A stretch of DNA of 64,000 nucleotides from Micromonospora sp. WMMD1128. Its GTDB lineage: Bacteria; Actinomycetota; Actinomycetes; Mycobacteriales; Micromonosporaceae. The position numbers and the translations under genes are program-made. The stretch is taken from contig NZ_CP114902.1 in NCBI RefSeq assembly GCF_027497235.1, forward strand, positions 2,431,501 through 2,495,500. The letters run 5' to 3'. The notes under the pieces are model-generated. The model searched no databases. It saw only the letters and a list, made by a program, of their open reading frames with translations, and was not told where the DNA came from. Within the stretch, counting starts at the first letter, position 1, and every line of letters starts with the position of its first letter. Positions 48,908-60,600 of the stretch are shown here, in pieces.

Positions 48908-51664
48908 TCAGACGAACCGCCAGCGCTGGTGCGCGGCGCCGGTGTCGTCGGCGAGCACGGCCTGCGCCCCCTGGCTGCCGGAGCCGCCGCTGAGGCCGAG
49001 GACCCGGCCGCCGTTGGCGCACTGGATCCGGAAGTAGCCGTTGCCGCCGTGGCGCAGCCGCCACCTGTGGTCGGCGGTGCCGTTGTCGGCCCACTGCACG
49101 ATCCGGGCGCCGGCGGCGGTGGAGGCGCCCTCGACGCCGAGCACCTTGCCGCTGTGCGAGGCACGCAGCCGCAGGTAGCCGCCGGTGTCCACGAGCGCGG
49201 TCCAGAGGTGGTCGGCGGTGCCGGTGTCGCCCCACTGGATGACGAGGCCACCGTCGGCGGTGGACATGTTCTGCACGCCGAGCACGAGCCCGCTGCCGAG
49301 GTTCTGCAACCGGCGGGCCCCGTTCGGCAGGAACCGCCACTGGTTGTCCGGGCTGCCGTTGTCCGGGTCCTGCACGGCCATCGCGCCCTGCGCGGTCGAG
49401 CCGCCGGAAATGGCGAGCAGCTTGCCGGTGTGCGAGTTGCGCAGCTTGTGGGTGCCGTCGCCGACGTCGACCACGGTCCAGAGGTGGTCGGCGGTGCCGT
49501 TGTCGGCCCACTGGAGGATCCGCGCGTTGTCCGCGGTGGACATGTTCTCCACGCCGAGCACCTTGCCGCTGTTGACGTTGCGCAGCTTCAGCGCCGACCC
49601 GTCGACGACGAGTTGCCAGTCGTGGTCGGCGGTGCCGGTGTCACCCCACTGAAGGGCAAGCCCGCCGTCGGCGGTGGACATGTTCTGGACGCCGAGCACG
49701 AGGCCGCTGGCGGCGTTCGCCAGCCGGAAGCTCGCCTCGCCGCCACCGCCGCCGCCCGTGCCGGCCCGCCAGTAGACCGTGTAGTTGAATCCGTGCGCGT
49801 CGTAGAAGGGCCCGAGGTTGACGGTGGCGCCGTTGGCCCGGGCGGTGAACGCCAGCGAGTCGGCGCCGGTCCGGGTGACCGAGCCGGTCTCCAGCGTCGG
49901 CAGCGCGCTCAACGTGGTGTTGCCGTAGTTGCCGGAGAGCACCACCGGCCCGTACATGACCGCCTGGACGGCCGCGTCGTCGTTGGCGGCGACCGTGGTC
50001 ACCCGCATCGGCAGCCGGACGGTGACCACGTCGCCGGAGGCCCAGTCGCGGGTCAGCACGGCGTAGCTGCCCGGTGCGGTGGCGATGCCCTGCGCCGTGC
50101 CGTTGACGCTCACCGTCGCCCCGGTGGTCCACGACGGGATCCGGATCCGCATCGTCCAGGATCCGCCCACCGAGCCGGTGACGGTGAGCGTCGTGGTGTC
50201 CGAGGCCGGATACGTGGTGCTCTGGGTGACCGTGATGCCGCGCTCGCTCCAGGTGAGCACCGAGGGCAGGAACAGGTTCACGGTCAGCGTGGTGCCGTTG
50301 TGGTAGTAGATGCCGTCGGCCAGGTTGGTGTTGGTTTCCAGCCCGGTGCCCTGGCAGCACCAGAAGGAGTTGTAGTCGGTGCTCCACGTGCCGCCGCCCC
50401 AGGCCGGGCCGACGCCACGCCGCCCGCCCGGTTTGAGCGGGGTGAAGTAGGTGATGTGGCCGTGGCTGTCGGCCGGGTTCTGCTGGCCGATCATCTGGTT
50501 GAGCAGCGCCCGCTCGTAGAAGTCGACGTACGCGACGCGGTCGGGGTCGAGCTGCCACAACTCCCGGGTCAGCTTGAGCATGTTGTAGGTGTTGCACGCC
50601 TCGCAGGTGTCGTTGCTCAGGTAGCCGGCGATGGCGTTGGGGGCGCGGAAGTGCTCGGCCTGGCTGTTGCCGCCGATGGCGTACGTGTGCGCGCCGACGG
50701 TGATGTTCCAGGCGTTGGTGGCGATGTCGCGGTAGCGGGTGGTGCCGGTGGCCTTGTACTCCCGGGCCGCGCCGATCCACTTGGGCACCTGGGTGTTGGC
50801 GTGCAGCCCGTTGAGCTGGTCCTGGTTGGCCGCGAGCGGGTTGAACACGGCCGCGTGGTCGAAGCGCTGGGCGGTGGTCAGCCAACGGGCGTCGCCGGTC
50901 TGCTGGTAGATGTCGGTCAGCACCGCGTTCATGCCGCCGAACTCGGTGCCGAGCATGGCCTGCATCTGGGCCGAGCTGAGCCGGCCGGTGCGCCAGTCGA
51001 CCCAGCCGGCGAGCGCCAGCAGCACGTCGCGGGCCTGCGTGCTGCCGATCAGGCGCCACACGTCGAGCAGGCCGGCGAGCGTCTTGTGGATGCAGTAGTA
51101 GGGCACGTTGCCGTTGCTCAGCGTCCGGGCTTCGAGCGCGCTGAAGTCGGACTCGGGGAAGCCGGACAGGTATCCGGTGCTGAAGCCGGCCGCGCCGTTG
51201 TTGGCCTGGCACTTCGCCAGCTCGGCGACCATGGTGACCGCCTTGTCCCGGCAGGTGGTGTCGCCGGCCACCGCCCACGCCTGCGCCCACGCGGTGAGGA
51301 AGTGGCCCTGCATGTGGGTGCGGAACGGGAAGTTCGGCGCGTCCCAACCGCCGTTGGCGGCGGCGCCGGCGGTGGAGAGCCGGTGGTTGGCGCGGAAGTT
51401 GTAGAGCAGCCGGTTGACGTCGACGAACCGGAGGTAGTTCAGCGTGCGGTTCTGGTTGTCCATCCAGCGGCTGGCGGTCAGTCGTACCTGGCCGGGGTCG
51501 AACGTGTAGGCGGAGACGCCGAGGTCCGGACGGGCCGGGGCCAGGGCGGCGCCGGCCGGCCCACCGCCGGCGAGGGAACCGACGGTGGCGCCGGCCGCGG
51601 TCGCGACGGCGGTGGCGCCGGTCGCGCGCAGGAGCGTCCGGCGGTTCATCGAAGGAGTGGGCAT
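48908..51664 (-). CDS. Secreted GH127 beta-L-arabinofuranosidase with tandem CBM13
   Basis: 918-residue enzyme with twin-arginine signal (NRRTLLRATG). The DUF1680/GH127 helical barrel (~45-640) carries the Zn-Cys-Glu active site: Glu and Cys in NDTCEACNTYNML and the double Cys in SFWCCQGTGLE, one of which is the nucleophile. The last ~260 residues are two ricin-type beta-trefoils with repeated LGVQNMSTADGG and TADHxW motifs. GH127 enzymes release beta-linked L-arabinofuranose, as on hydroxyproline-rich plant proteins. ATG 51664 with GAAAGG upstream; 80 bases after the GH54 gene, probably co-transcribed. Confidence 0.9.
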   Translation of the reverse strand: MPTPSMNRRTLLRATGATAVATAAGATVGSLAGGGPAGAALAPARPDLGVSAYTFDPGQVRLTASRWMDNQNRTLNYLRFVDVNRLLYNFRANHRLSTAGAAANGGWDAPNFPFRTHMQGHFLTAWAQAWAVAGDTTCRDKAVTMVAELAKCQANNGAAGFSTGYLSGFPESDFSALEARTLSNGNVPYYCIHKTLAGLLDVWRLIGSTQARDVLLALAGWVDWRTGRLSSAQMQAMLGTEFGGMNAVLTDIYQQTGDARWLTTAQRFDHAAVFNPLAANQDQLNGLHANTQVPKWIGAAREYKATGTTRYRDIATNAWNITVGAHTYAIGGNSQAEHFRAPNAIAGYLSNDTCEACNTYNMLKLTRELWQLDPDRVAYVDFYERALLNQMIGQQNPADSHGHITYFTPLKPGGRRGVGPAWGGGTWSTDYNSFWCCQGTGLETNTNLADGIYYHNGTTLTVNLFLPSVLTWSERGITVTQSTTYPASDTTTLTVTGSVGGSWTMRIRIPSWTTGATVSVNGTAQGIATAPGSYAVLTRDWASGDVVTVRLPMRVTTVAANDDAAVQAVMYGPVVLSGNYGNTTLSALPTLETGSVTRTGADSLAFTARANGATVNLGPFYDAHGFNYTVYWRAGTGGGGGGEASFRLANAASGLVLGVQNMSTADGGLALQWGDTGTADHDWQLVVDGSALKLRNVNSGKVLGVENMSTADNARILQWADNGTADHLWTVVDVGDGTHKLRNSHTGKLLAISGGSTAQGAMAVQDPDNGSPDNQWRFLPNGARRLQNLGSGLVLGVQNMSTADGGLVIQWGDTGTADHLWTALVDTGGYLRLRASHSGKVLGVEGASTAAGARIVQWADNGTADHRWRLRHGGNGYFRIQCANGGRVLGLSGGSGSQGAQAVLADDTGAAHQRWRFV

Positions 51665-51744
51665 GAGGGGCCTTTCGTGGTGGGACGGGCAGGTGGCGGG
51701 GTGCGGGCCGGGGCCGGGCGGAGGTGCTCCGCCCGGCCGGTGGC

Positions 51745-53262
<1,518 letters not shown>

Positions 53263-53358
53263 ATTGCCCTTAGCGTGGCGTTCATATAGGCGACTGTCAA
53301 CACGTCGGTCACCGGATGGATGCGACGCCGGGTGCGATCGAAGATCCAAAAGCTGCGA

Positions 53359-53372
53359 TGTTAGCGCTCTCA
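53359..53372. promoter_or_regulatory. Second LacI-type operator upstream of GH54-GH127 unit
   Basis: TGTTAGCGCTCTCA, 110 bases start-to-start from the operator at 53249. It also lies 95 bases before the divergent sensor kinase gene, so either direction could be affected. Confidence 0.6.
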
Positions 53373-53404
53373 CGAGCTGCCGCCGGTACAGCAGGCTGTA
53401 CTTT

Positions 53405-53429
53405 TCGCCGCCGGCGCTGCCGGCGGCGA
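53405..53429. terminator. Short hairpin upstream of sensor kinase gene
   Basis: Perfect 11-bp inverted repeat (53405-53415 with 53419-53429) with a 3-base loop, in the divergent GH54/kinase region. It may block read-through or form in the kinase leader. Confidence 0.45.
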
Positions 53430-53466
53430 CCGCCGTGACCTATCGTGACGCCGGGGGTGGGCCGAC

Positions 53467-54693
53467 GTGGGGTACGTGCGGAGGCGGGTCCGCGCCGCGG
53501 TGGACGCGCTTGAGCATCTCGTCGGCGGGTTGGGCACCGCGGTGCTGGCGTGGGGCGTGCTGCTCTGGGCGCTCACGGTGGCCGCCGCCTGCCTGGTCGG
53601 CGTCGGGCTGCTGCTGGCGCCCGGCGCGCTGCGCGGGGTGCGCTCGGTGGCCGACCGGGAACGCGCCCGGCTGTCCCGCTGGGGCGGCCCGCTCCCCACG
53701 CCGGGGCCGGCGCCGACCGACCTGCGCGCGGCGCTGCGCGACCCGGTCGTGCGGCGGGAACTCGGCTGGACCGCGCTGCACGCGCCCCTCGGCTTCGGCG
53801 CCGGGATCGTGGGCCTCGCGCTTCCGCTCACCGCCGTGCAGGACGTCACGTTCCCGCTGTGGTTCCGGCTGCTGCGACCCGAGGACGGCGCGCCGGGGAT
53901 CGTCTGGTGGCGGATCGACGGACTGCCCGACGCCCTGGCGGTCGGGTTGCTCGGCCTGGCCGGGCTGGTCCTCGGCGTCGCGGTCGGCCCGGCGCTGGCG
54001 CGCGTCCAGGCGTGGCCGGGCCGGTGGCTGCTCGCCCCGCCACCCGGGGTCGACCTGTCGATGCGGGTCGCCCAGCTCACCGCCACCCGGGCCGCCGCGC
54101 TGGACGCGCACGCGGTGGAGCTGCGCCGCATCGAACGGTCGCTGCACGACGGCACCCAGAACCGGCTGGTCGCGGTGAACGTGCTGCTCGGGGCGGCGCG
54201 GCGGGCCCTGCGGCGGGACCCGACCCGGGCCGACGAGATCCTCGAACGGGCGCAGCACGCCGCCGAGCAGGCGCTCGGTGAACTGCGTACGGTGGTGCGC
54301 GGCATCCTGCCGCCGGTGCTCGACGACCGGGGGCTCGCCGGCGCGCTCGCCGGCCTGGCCGGCGGATCGACGGTGCCGTGCCGGCTCACCGTGGACGTCT
54401 CCGTGCGCTGCGCCGCCGCGGTCGAGGCCACCGCCTACTTCGTGGTGGCCGAGGCGCTCACGAACGTGGTCCGGCACAGCGGCGCGAGCGCGGTCGACGT
54501 CGCGGTGCGCCGCGAGCGGGACCGGCTGCTGGTGACCGTCTCCGACAACGGCCACGGCGACGCGGACGAGACCCGCGGGTCCGGCCTGACCGGCATCCGG
54601 CGGCGGGTCGAGGCGTACGACGGCCGGATGACACTGACCAGCCCCACCGGGGGGCCGACGAGAATGCACGTGGAGCTGCCATGCGGATCGTGA
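53467..54693 (+). CDS. Sensor histidine kinase (NarL/DesK type)
   Basis: 408-residue membrane kinase. Hydrophobic segments near 22-55, 100-125 and 155-180 form the sensor part, followed by a HisKA_3 domain with the phosphoacceptor His in IERSLHDGTQNRL and a HATPase (AEALTNVVRHSGAS, DNGHGD, GLTGIRRRVEAYDG). GTG start. Overlaps its response regulator gene by 13 bases. The signal is unknown. Confidence 0.92.
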   Translation: MGYVRRRVRAAVDALEHLVGGLGTAVLAWGVLLWALTVAAACLVGVGLLLAPGALRGVRSVADRERARLSRWGGPLPTPGPAPTDLRAALRDPVVRRELGWTALHAPLGFGAGIVGLALPLTAVQDVTFPLWFRLLRPEDGAPGIVWWRIDGLPDALAVGLLGLAGLVLGVAVGPALARVQAWPGRWLLAPPPGVDLSMRVAQLTATRAAALDAHAVELRRIERSLHDGTQNRLVAVNVLLGAARRALRRDPTRADEILERAQHAAEQALGELRTVVRGILPPVLDDRGLAGALAGLAGGSTVPCRLTVDVSVRCAAAVEATAYFVVAEALTNVVRHSGASAVDVAVRRERDRLLVTVSDNGHGDADETRGSGLTGIRRRVEAYDGRMTLTSPTGGPTRMHVELPCGS

Positions 54694-55343
54694 TCGCCGA
54701 GGACGACGCGCTGCTGCGCGAGGGGCTGGCGTTGTTGCTGCGGGCCGAGGACCTGGACGTGGTGGCCACCGCCGGCGACCCGGACGAGTTCCTGGCCGCG
54801 GTCGACGCGCATGGGCCCGACGTGGCGATCGTCGACGTGCGGATGCCGCCCACCCATACCGACGAGGGTATCGTCGCCGCGGTCGAGGCCCGCCGGCGCC
54901 GGCCCGGCCTCGCCGTGCTGGTCCTCTCCGCGTACGTCGAGCAGGCGTTCGCCACCGAGTTGTTCTCGGTCGGCGCCACCGGGCTCGGCTACCTGCTCAA
55001 GGAACGGGTCGGGCGGGTCGAGGAGTTCCTCGGCGCGCTGCACCGGGTGGCGGCCGGCGGCAGCGTGATCGACCCCGAGGTGGTCGGGCAGCTGCTCGCC
55101 CGTAACCGCCGGGACGACGGCGCGCTGGCCCAGCTGTCGCCGCGCGAGCAGGAGGTGCTGGCGCTGATGGCGGAGGGACTCGGCAACACCGCGATCGCCG
55201 AGCGGCTGTTCGTCACCGAGGGCGCGGTGCACAAGCACATCCGCAACATCTTCGCCAAGCTGCACCTGCCGCCGGACGACCGGGCCGACCGCCGGGTCAC
55301 CGCCGTGCTGCGCTACCTGAACGACGGCCGGCGCGCCGCCTGA
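54681..55343 (+). CDS. LuxR/NarL-family response regulator
   Basis: 220-residue regulator: receiver domain 1-~120 (acidic pair EDD at 7-9, phosphoacceptor Asp in VDVRMPP, Lys in LLKERV) and a C-terminal LuxR-type helix-turn-helix (LSPREQEVLALMAEG, VHKHIRNIFAKL). Paired with the sensor kinase by overlap. A hairpin covers its 3' end. Confidence 0.94.
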   Translation: MRIVIAEDDALLREGLALLLRAEDLDVVATAGDPDEFLAAVDAHGPDVAIVDVRMPPTHTDEGIVAAVEARRRRPGLAVLVLSAYVEQAFATELFSVGATGLGYLLKERVGRVEEFLGALHRVAAGGSVIDPEVVGQLLARNRRDDGALAQLSPREQEVLALMAEGLGNTAIAERLFVTEGAVHKHIRNIFAKLHLPPDDRADRRVTAVLRYLNDGRRAA

Positions 55344-55364
55344 GCGAGGCGACGCGCCGGCCGT
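55324..55364 (+). terminator. Terminator overlapping the response regulator stop
   Basis: 12-bp perfect outer stem (55324-55335 with 55353-55364) plus an inner 5-bp stem (55337-55341 with 55347-55351). The TGA stop lies in the apical region. Convergent with the serine hydrolase gene. Confidence 0.75.
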
Positions 55365-55394
55365 GACGCGGTGCGGTGTGGCGTGGCGCGGGGG

Positions 55395-56555
55395 TCAGCG
55401 GGGCGTGGCGCAGATCGCCGCGTCCACGCTGTCCGAGACCGCCTCGGTCATCTCCAGCGAGGTTGGGAGCCCGGTCACCGCGACCACGGCGCTGCGTCCG
55501 TCCGTGGTGGCCAGGTTGCGCGTCTCGAAGCCCTGGATGTCGCCGCCGTGCCCCCAGGCGTGCCCGCCGCAGGGCAGGTCGTGCCGGGCGATGCCCAGCC
55601 CGTACGCCCAGACGCCGCCCGGCTCGAACTCCGGCGCGGGCACGGTCCGCATCATCGCGGCCTGCTGCGCGGGCTTGAGCAGCCGGCCGGCCAGCAGCGC
55701 CTCGAAGAACGTCCGCAGGTCGCCCGGGGTCGAGACGAGCTGACCGGCGGCCCAGCCGAAGGACGGGTCCATCTCGGTCACGTCGACCCACGGCGCGCCC
55801 GGCGCGACCGCCACGTAGCCCCGCGGATGCCGGCCGGCGAGGCGCTGCTCGCCGACGCCGGGCCAGGAGGTGCCGCGCAGCCGCAGCGGCTCGATGATCC
55901 GCCGGGTGATCTCCTCGCCGACCGGACGCTCGGTGACCCGCTCGACGATCAGGCCGGCCAGCACGTAGTTGGTGTTGCTGTACTCCCACTTCGCGCCCGG
56001 GGCGAACCGCGACGGCCGGGTCAGCGCCGCGTCCACCAGAGAACGCGGCTCGAGGTACGCGTGCGCGCGGTCCACCAGGTCCTGCGGCCCGGTGAACAGC
56101 ACCTCGTCGTAGTCGGGCAGCCCACTGGTCTGCTGGAGCAGGTGGCGTACGGTGATCCGCCGCCCGTCGTTGCCGTGGCCCCGCACCATCCCGGGCAGGT
56201 AGCGCTCGACGGTGGCGTCCAGGTCGATCCGGCCCTCGCCGACGAGTTGCAGGACGACCACGGCGGTGAAGGTCTTGGTGTTGCTGCCGATCCGCACCGT
56301 GCCGTTCGTGGGCACGTCGCGGCCGGTCGTGCGGTCGCCGACCCCGGCGGTGTAGTCACGCACCCGGTGGCCGGTGCCCCGGACGGAGGCCAGCGCCCCG
56401 GGGAAGCCCTGGTCGGAGACCAGCCGGTCGAGGTGTCCCTGCACGGCGTCGGGCCGCCCGGCGTGGGTGGGCGCGGCGGACGCGGTGGGCACGCCCAGGG
56501 CGGTGGCGGTCAGCACGGCCACCGCGCCGGCGACCGGAAAGGTTCGGCGGTTCAT
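55395..56555 (-). CDS. Secreted serine hydrolase (beta-lactamase / D-Ala-D-Ala carboxypeptidase family)
   Basis: 386-residue class C beta-lactamase-like (S12) protein. Signal peptide ~1-28 (ends TASA). Catalytic SxxK in IGSNTKTF, second motif YSN in WEYSNTNYVL, and third motif HGGDIQG. Family members act on peptidoglycan peptides, esters or D-amino acid amides. ATG 56555 follows GGAG. It borders the lanthipeptide cluster, but a role there is not evident. Confidence 0.9.
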   Translation of the reverse strand: MNRRTFPVAGAVAVLTATALGVPTASAAPTHAGRPDAVQGHLDRLVSDQGFPGALASVRGTGHRVRDYTAGVGDRTTGRDVPTNGTVRIGSNTKTFTAVVVLQLVGEGRIDLDATVERYLPGMVRGHGNDGRRITVRHLLQQTSGLPDYDEVLFTGPQDLVDRAHAYLEPRSLVDAALTRPSRFAPGAKWEYSNTNYVLAGLIVERVTERPVGEEITRRIIEPLRLRGTSWPGVGEQRLAGRHPRGYVAVAPGAPWVDVTEMDPSFGWAAGQLVSTPGDLRTFFEALLAGRLLKPAQQAAMMRTVPAPEFEPGGVWAYGLGIARHDLPCGGHAWGHGGDIQGFETRNLATTDGRSAVVAVTGLPTSLEMTEAVSDSVDAAICATPR

Positions 56556-56739
56556 CGCAACTCCTCGTCGGCGGGAAACGGGTACGGCTTCCAGCCTTGT
56601 CGGGCCGGCGTCCGTCCTCCATCCCGCCTGCTGCCGGAGCGATGGTGGCGCAGGCACTACCGACACCGTCGGGGAATGGCGGCAGCCATCAAGAAGCATC
56701 AATTGCATAGCAGGTCGACGTCGTCCACGCGCGCCGTTC
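56556..56739. other. Intergenic region between serine hydrolase and SARP gene
   Basis: Upstream half of a 326-base divergent gap. No gene or clear promoter element recognised here apart from the AT-richer patch at 56695-56708. Confidence 0.5.
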
Positions 56740-56782
56740 GTACGCGCATTGTGCACGGGCTGTACGCGGGCCCCCGTAGCAT
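56740..56782 (+). promoter_or_regulatory. SARP-type heptamer repeats and -10 box upstream of the lanthipeptide SARP gene
   Basis: Three direct heptamers at exact 11-bp steps: GTACGCG (56740), GTGCACG (56751) and GTACGCG (56762). The last ends 8 bases before a -10-like TAGCAT (56777-56782). This is the geometry by which OmpR-like SARP activators bind, so autoregulation of the downstream SARP-lanM operon is likely. Confidence 0.65.
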
Positions 56783-56881
56783 CCCCGAACGCATTGATCT
56801 TCGTGGCGGCCGGGGGGCGGCCAGGTTCGCGGTCAGGGGAGGAGAAGCGATGGCGGTGCCAGGTGTGAGCGGTGCGAATCC

Positions 56882-57667
56882 GTGACGCGGACCCGGTTCT
56901 TCGTCCTGGGCCCGCTGCACGCCCAGGTCGGCGGCGAGTGGCTCGACCTCGGGCCGGTACGCCAGCAGGCGGTCTTCGCCCTGCTGCTGTTCAACGCCGG
57001 CCGGGTGGTGACCCCGACGTCGATCCTGGAGGGCGTCTGGGGCGGTGACGCCCCGCCGACCGGCACGAAGCTGATCCCGCCCTACATCTACCGGCTTCGG
57101 CGCACCCTGCGGGCGGCCTCCGCAGGTCCCGACGGGCCGGTGATCGACACCCTGCGCATCGGTTACCGCCTGCGCCTCGGCGGCGCCCGGATCGACCTCG
57201 GCGACTTCGACGAGGCGGTGGAGCGCGCCGCGGCGGCGGAGGCGTCCGGCGACCTGGCCGCCGCCGCCGCGACGCTCGCCGTGGCGGAGAAGATCTGGGC
57301 CGGTGAGCCACTCGCCGGCCTGCCCGGTCCGTACGCGCAGAGCCGCCGACACCATTTGCTGGAACGCCGCGTCGTGTGCCTGGAACACCGGATGGAACTG
57401 CACCTGCGGCTGGGCAACTTCCACGAGGCGATCCCGGCGCTCCTCGCGCTGCGTACCGAATATCCCCTGCGGGAGCGGCTGGCGATCATGCTGATGACGG
57501 CGCTCTACCAGGCCGGCCGGCAGGACGAGGCGGTCCACGTCTTCGGCGCCTTCCGCAGCCGCCTGGACGCCGAACTCGGCGTCGAGCCGACCCCGGCGCT
57601 CAGCGCCGCGTACACCTCGATGCTTCGCGGCGGTCTCGCCGCGCCGTCCGGTCCCATCCCGAGATGA
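56882..57667 (+). CDS. SARP-family pathway activator
   Basis: 261-residue SARP: OmpR-like winged helix at ~1-95 (RFFVLGPLHAQVGGEWLDLG, RQQAVFALLLFNAGRVV) and bacterial transcriptional activation domain (BTAD) at ~100-245. No NB-ARC or TPR extension, so the small pathway-specific type. GTG start. Its stop overlaps the lanM1 start (ATGA), which ties it to the lanthipeptide genes as their cluster activator. Confidence 0.92.
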   Translation: MTRTRFFVLGPLHAQVGGEWLDLGPVRQQAVFALLLFNAGRVVTPTSILEGVWGGDAPPTGTKLIPPYIYRLRRTLRAASAGPDGPVIDTLRIGYRLRLGGARIDLGDFDEAVERAAAAEASGDLAAAAATLAVAEKIWAGEPLAGLPGPYAQSRRHHLLERRVVCLEHRMELHLRLGNFHEAIPALLALRTEYPLRERLAIMLMTALYQAGRQDEAVHVFGAFRSRLDAELGVEPTPALSAAYTSMLRGGLAAPSGPIPR

Positions 57668-60600
57668 GCCGCCCGGATCCGGGCGGCCGGCACGTGACGC
57701 GCGACGAACCGCGCAGTGAGGCGGAGCAGATGCACGACAGCACCGACCCGGTGCGGCCCGGGGACGCCGCCTGGTTCCTGGGGCACTCCCTGCGGGAGCG
57801 GCTGACCGGCCGGTCACCCGCCGGACCCGTCGACGTCGAGGTCGGCCGGATCCGGCTGAAGATGTGGCGGGACGAGCCCGTGCACACCAGGCGGCCCGAC
57901 CTGATGGCGCGGCACCTGGCCGAGCACGGCCTCGACTCCGACGGCCTGGCCCGGATGCTGGGCGAGGCGCCGGAGACGGTCCGGGACCGGTTCGACGAGG
58001 AGCCCGGGTACGCGCGCCGGCTGACCGACGCCTGGCGCCGCCACCCACCGGCCGACCAGGGCGACGACGACGCCGCGGGGTTCGCCACGATCGCCGCGCC
58101 GCTCGTCGCGAGCGCCCGGGACCGGCTCCGGTCCCGGATCGACGCCCTCGTCGCCGGCCATCCACAGTTGACCGCGCCGGCGCTCGCCGCGCACCTGGGG
58201 CCCGGCCCGTCGGACACGCTCAACGGGATGCTGGCCCGCGTCATGGCGTTGGAGCTCAACGTGCTGCGCGTGCGCGGCGACCTGCCCGGCGACGACCCGC
58301 ACGCACGCTTCCACCACTTCCTGCGCCGGCTGCGGCAACCGGAGCACGCGCTGGCCCTGCTGCGGGAGTATCCGGTGCTCGCCCGCGACCTGATCCGGGT
58401 GGTCGACAACTGGGAGGCCGCCCGGCTGGAGTTCGCGCGGCGTCTCGTCGCCGACCACGCCACCCTCGCCGACCGTTGTGGCGTCCCGGACGCCCTCGGC
58501 GACCTGGCCGGGGTCAGCTTCGGCGCGGGCGACAGCCACCGCGGCGGACGCTCCGTCGCGGTGGTGCGCTTCACCTCCGGCGTACGGGTCATGTACAAGC
58601 CCCGCCGCCTCCAGGTGGACCGGCACTTCCAGCAGTTGCTGCGCTGGCTCGACGAGCGCGGCGCGCAGCCGCCGTTGCGGACGTTCTGGGTGCTCGACCG
58701 CGGCGCGTACGGCTGGACCGAGTTCGTGGCGGGCGGACCCTGCGCCGACCGGGACGCGCTGAGCCGGTTCCACCGTCGGCAGGGCGCCCTGCTGGCCCTC
58801 CTCCAGACGCTCGGCGCGACCGACTTCCACCTGGAGAACGTGATCGCCGCCGGTGAGCACCCGATGCTCATCGACCTGGAGGCGATGCTGCACAACTGGC
58901 AGTGGGAGCGGCCGGCCGGTGACGACGATCAGGCCGGCTACCTCCAGGCCGTCGGGGTGGAGCTGATGAGCCGCTCGGCGGTCACCGTGGGGCTGCTTCC
59001 CGCCCCGGTGATCTGGACCGAGGGCAACCAGGTCAACCGCTTCGACATGAGCGGGATGGCCGGCGCCGGCGGGCAGTTGACCGCCCGGCCGGTGGCGGTC
59101 TGGGACGGCCTCGGCACCGACGAGATGCGCCTGGAGCGGCGGCGGGTGGCGCTGCCCGGCTCGGCGAACCTGCCCACCCTCGGCGACGGCGCGGTCGACG
59201 TGACCGAGTTCGCGCCGGAGATCGTCGACGGCTACCGCCGGCTCTACCGGCTGCTGCTGGCGCACCGCGACGAGCTGCTCGCCCCGGCCGGCCCGCTGGC
59301 GGCGTTCGCCGGGGACGAGGTCCGCGTGGTCGCGCGCGCCACCGAGTCGTACGTCCGGCTGCTCACCGAGGCGCACCACCCCGACCTGCTGCGCGACGCC
59401 CTGGACCGGGACCGCTGGTTCGAGAACCTCTGGGCCGGACACGACCGGCGCCCGCAGCGGGACGCGCTCGTCGCCGCGGAACTGGCGCAGTTGCACGCCG
59501 GTGACGTGCCGATCTTCGTGACCACGCCGTCGTCGACGGATCTGGTCGCCGGGGACGGGTCCGTGCTGCCGGGCGCGCTGCGGAAGACCGGGCTGGACGC
59601 CGTCCGGGACCGCCTCGCCGGGATGTCGGAGGAGCACCTGGCTCAGCAGAGCTGGATCATCGACGCCTCCCTGACCGCCCTGATCATGGGGGACGCGGGC
59701 ACCTGGCGACCGCCGGCTTCGGCGAGCCCGGCGAGCCCGGCGCCCGGACCGGTCCCACCCGAACGGTACGTGGACGCGGCGCGCCTCGTCGGGGACCGGC
59801 TGCTGGCCACCGCGCTCGAGGACGGCGACCGGATCTGCTGGCTCGGCCTGGGCCTGGTCGCCGACCGGGTGTGGGTGCTCGGGCCCAGCGCCATGGACCT
59901 CTACAACGGCATCAGCGGCATCGCCCTGTTCCTCGGCCGGCTCGCCTCCGTCACCGGCGACCCGACCTACCGGCGGGCCGCCGACCGGGCCGCCACGATG
60001 ATGCTCCGCGAGGCGCGGGCCTGGCTCGCCGCGCCGGTCGCCGAGACCCTCGGCGTCGGCGGCTTCGACCACCTGGGCGGCTCGGTGTACGCGTTCAGCC
60101 ACCTCGCCGCCGACCTGCGCCGTGACGACCTGCTCGACGTCGCCACCCGGCTGGCCGCCGCGATGGTCGCGCACACCGCCGACAGCCGGGAGTACGACAT
60201 CATCAGCGGCACGGCCGGCGGGCTGCTCGCCCTGCTCTCGCTGCACCGGATGACCGACGACCCGGACCTGCTGGCCGGCGCCGGCGCGATGGCCCGGCAC
60301 CTGACCGGCGGCGCGTCCCCGGTGGCCGGCGGCCTCGGCTGGCTCGGCGCGCTCTCCGGCGACCGGCCCCTCGCCGGCTTCTCCCACGGCGCGTCCGGCA
60401 TCGCCACCGCGCTTGCCCGCTGGGACCGTCACCGCGGCGTCGACGAGCATCGCGCGACCGTGGACGCGGCGCTGCGCTACGAACACACGGTCTACGACGA
60501 CGCCGCCGGCAACTGGCGGGACCTGCGCCCGGACGCCCCGACGGGCGACGGCATGGTCGCCTGGTGCCACGGCGCGGCCGGGATCGCGCTGGCCCGCGCC

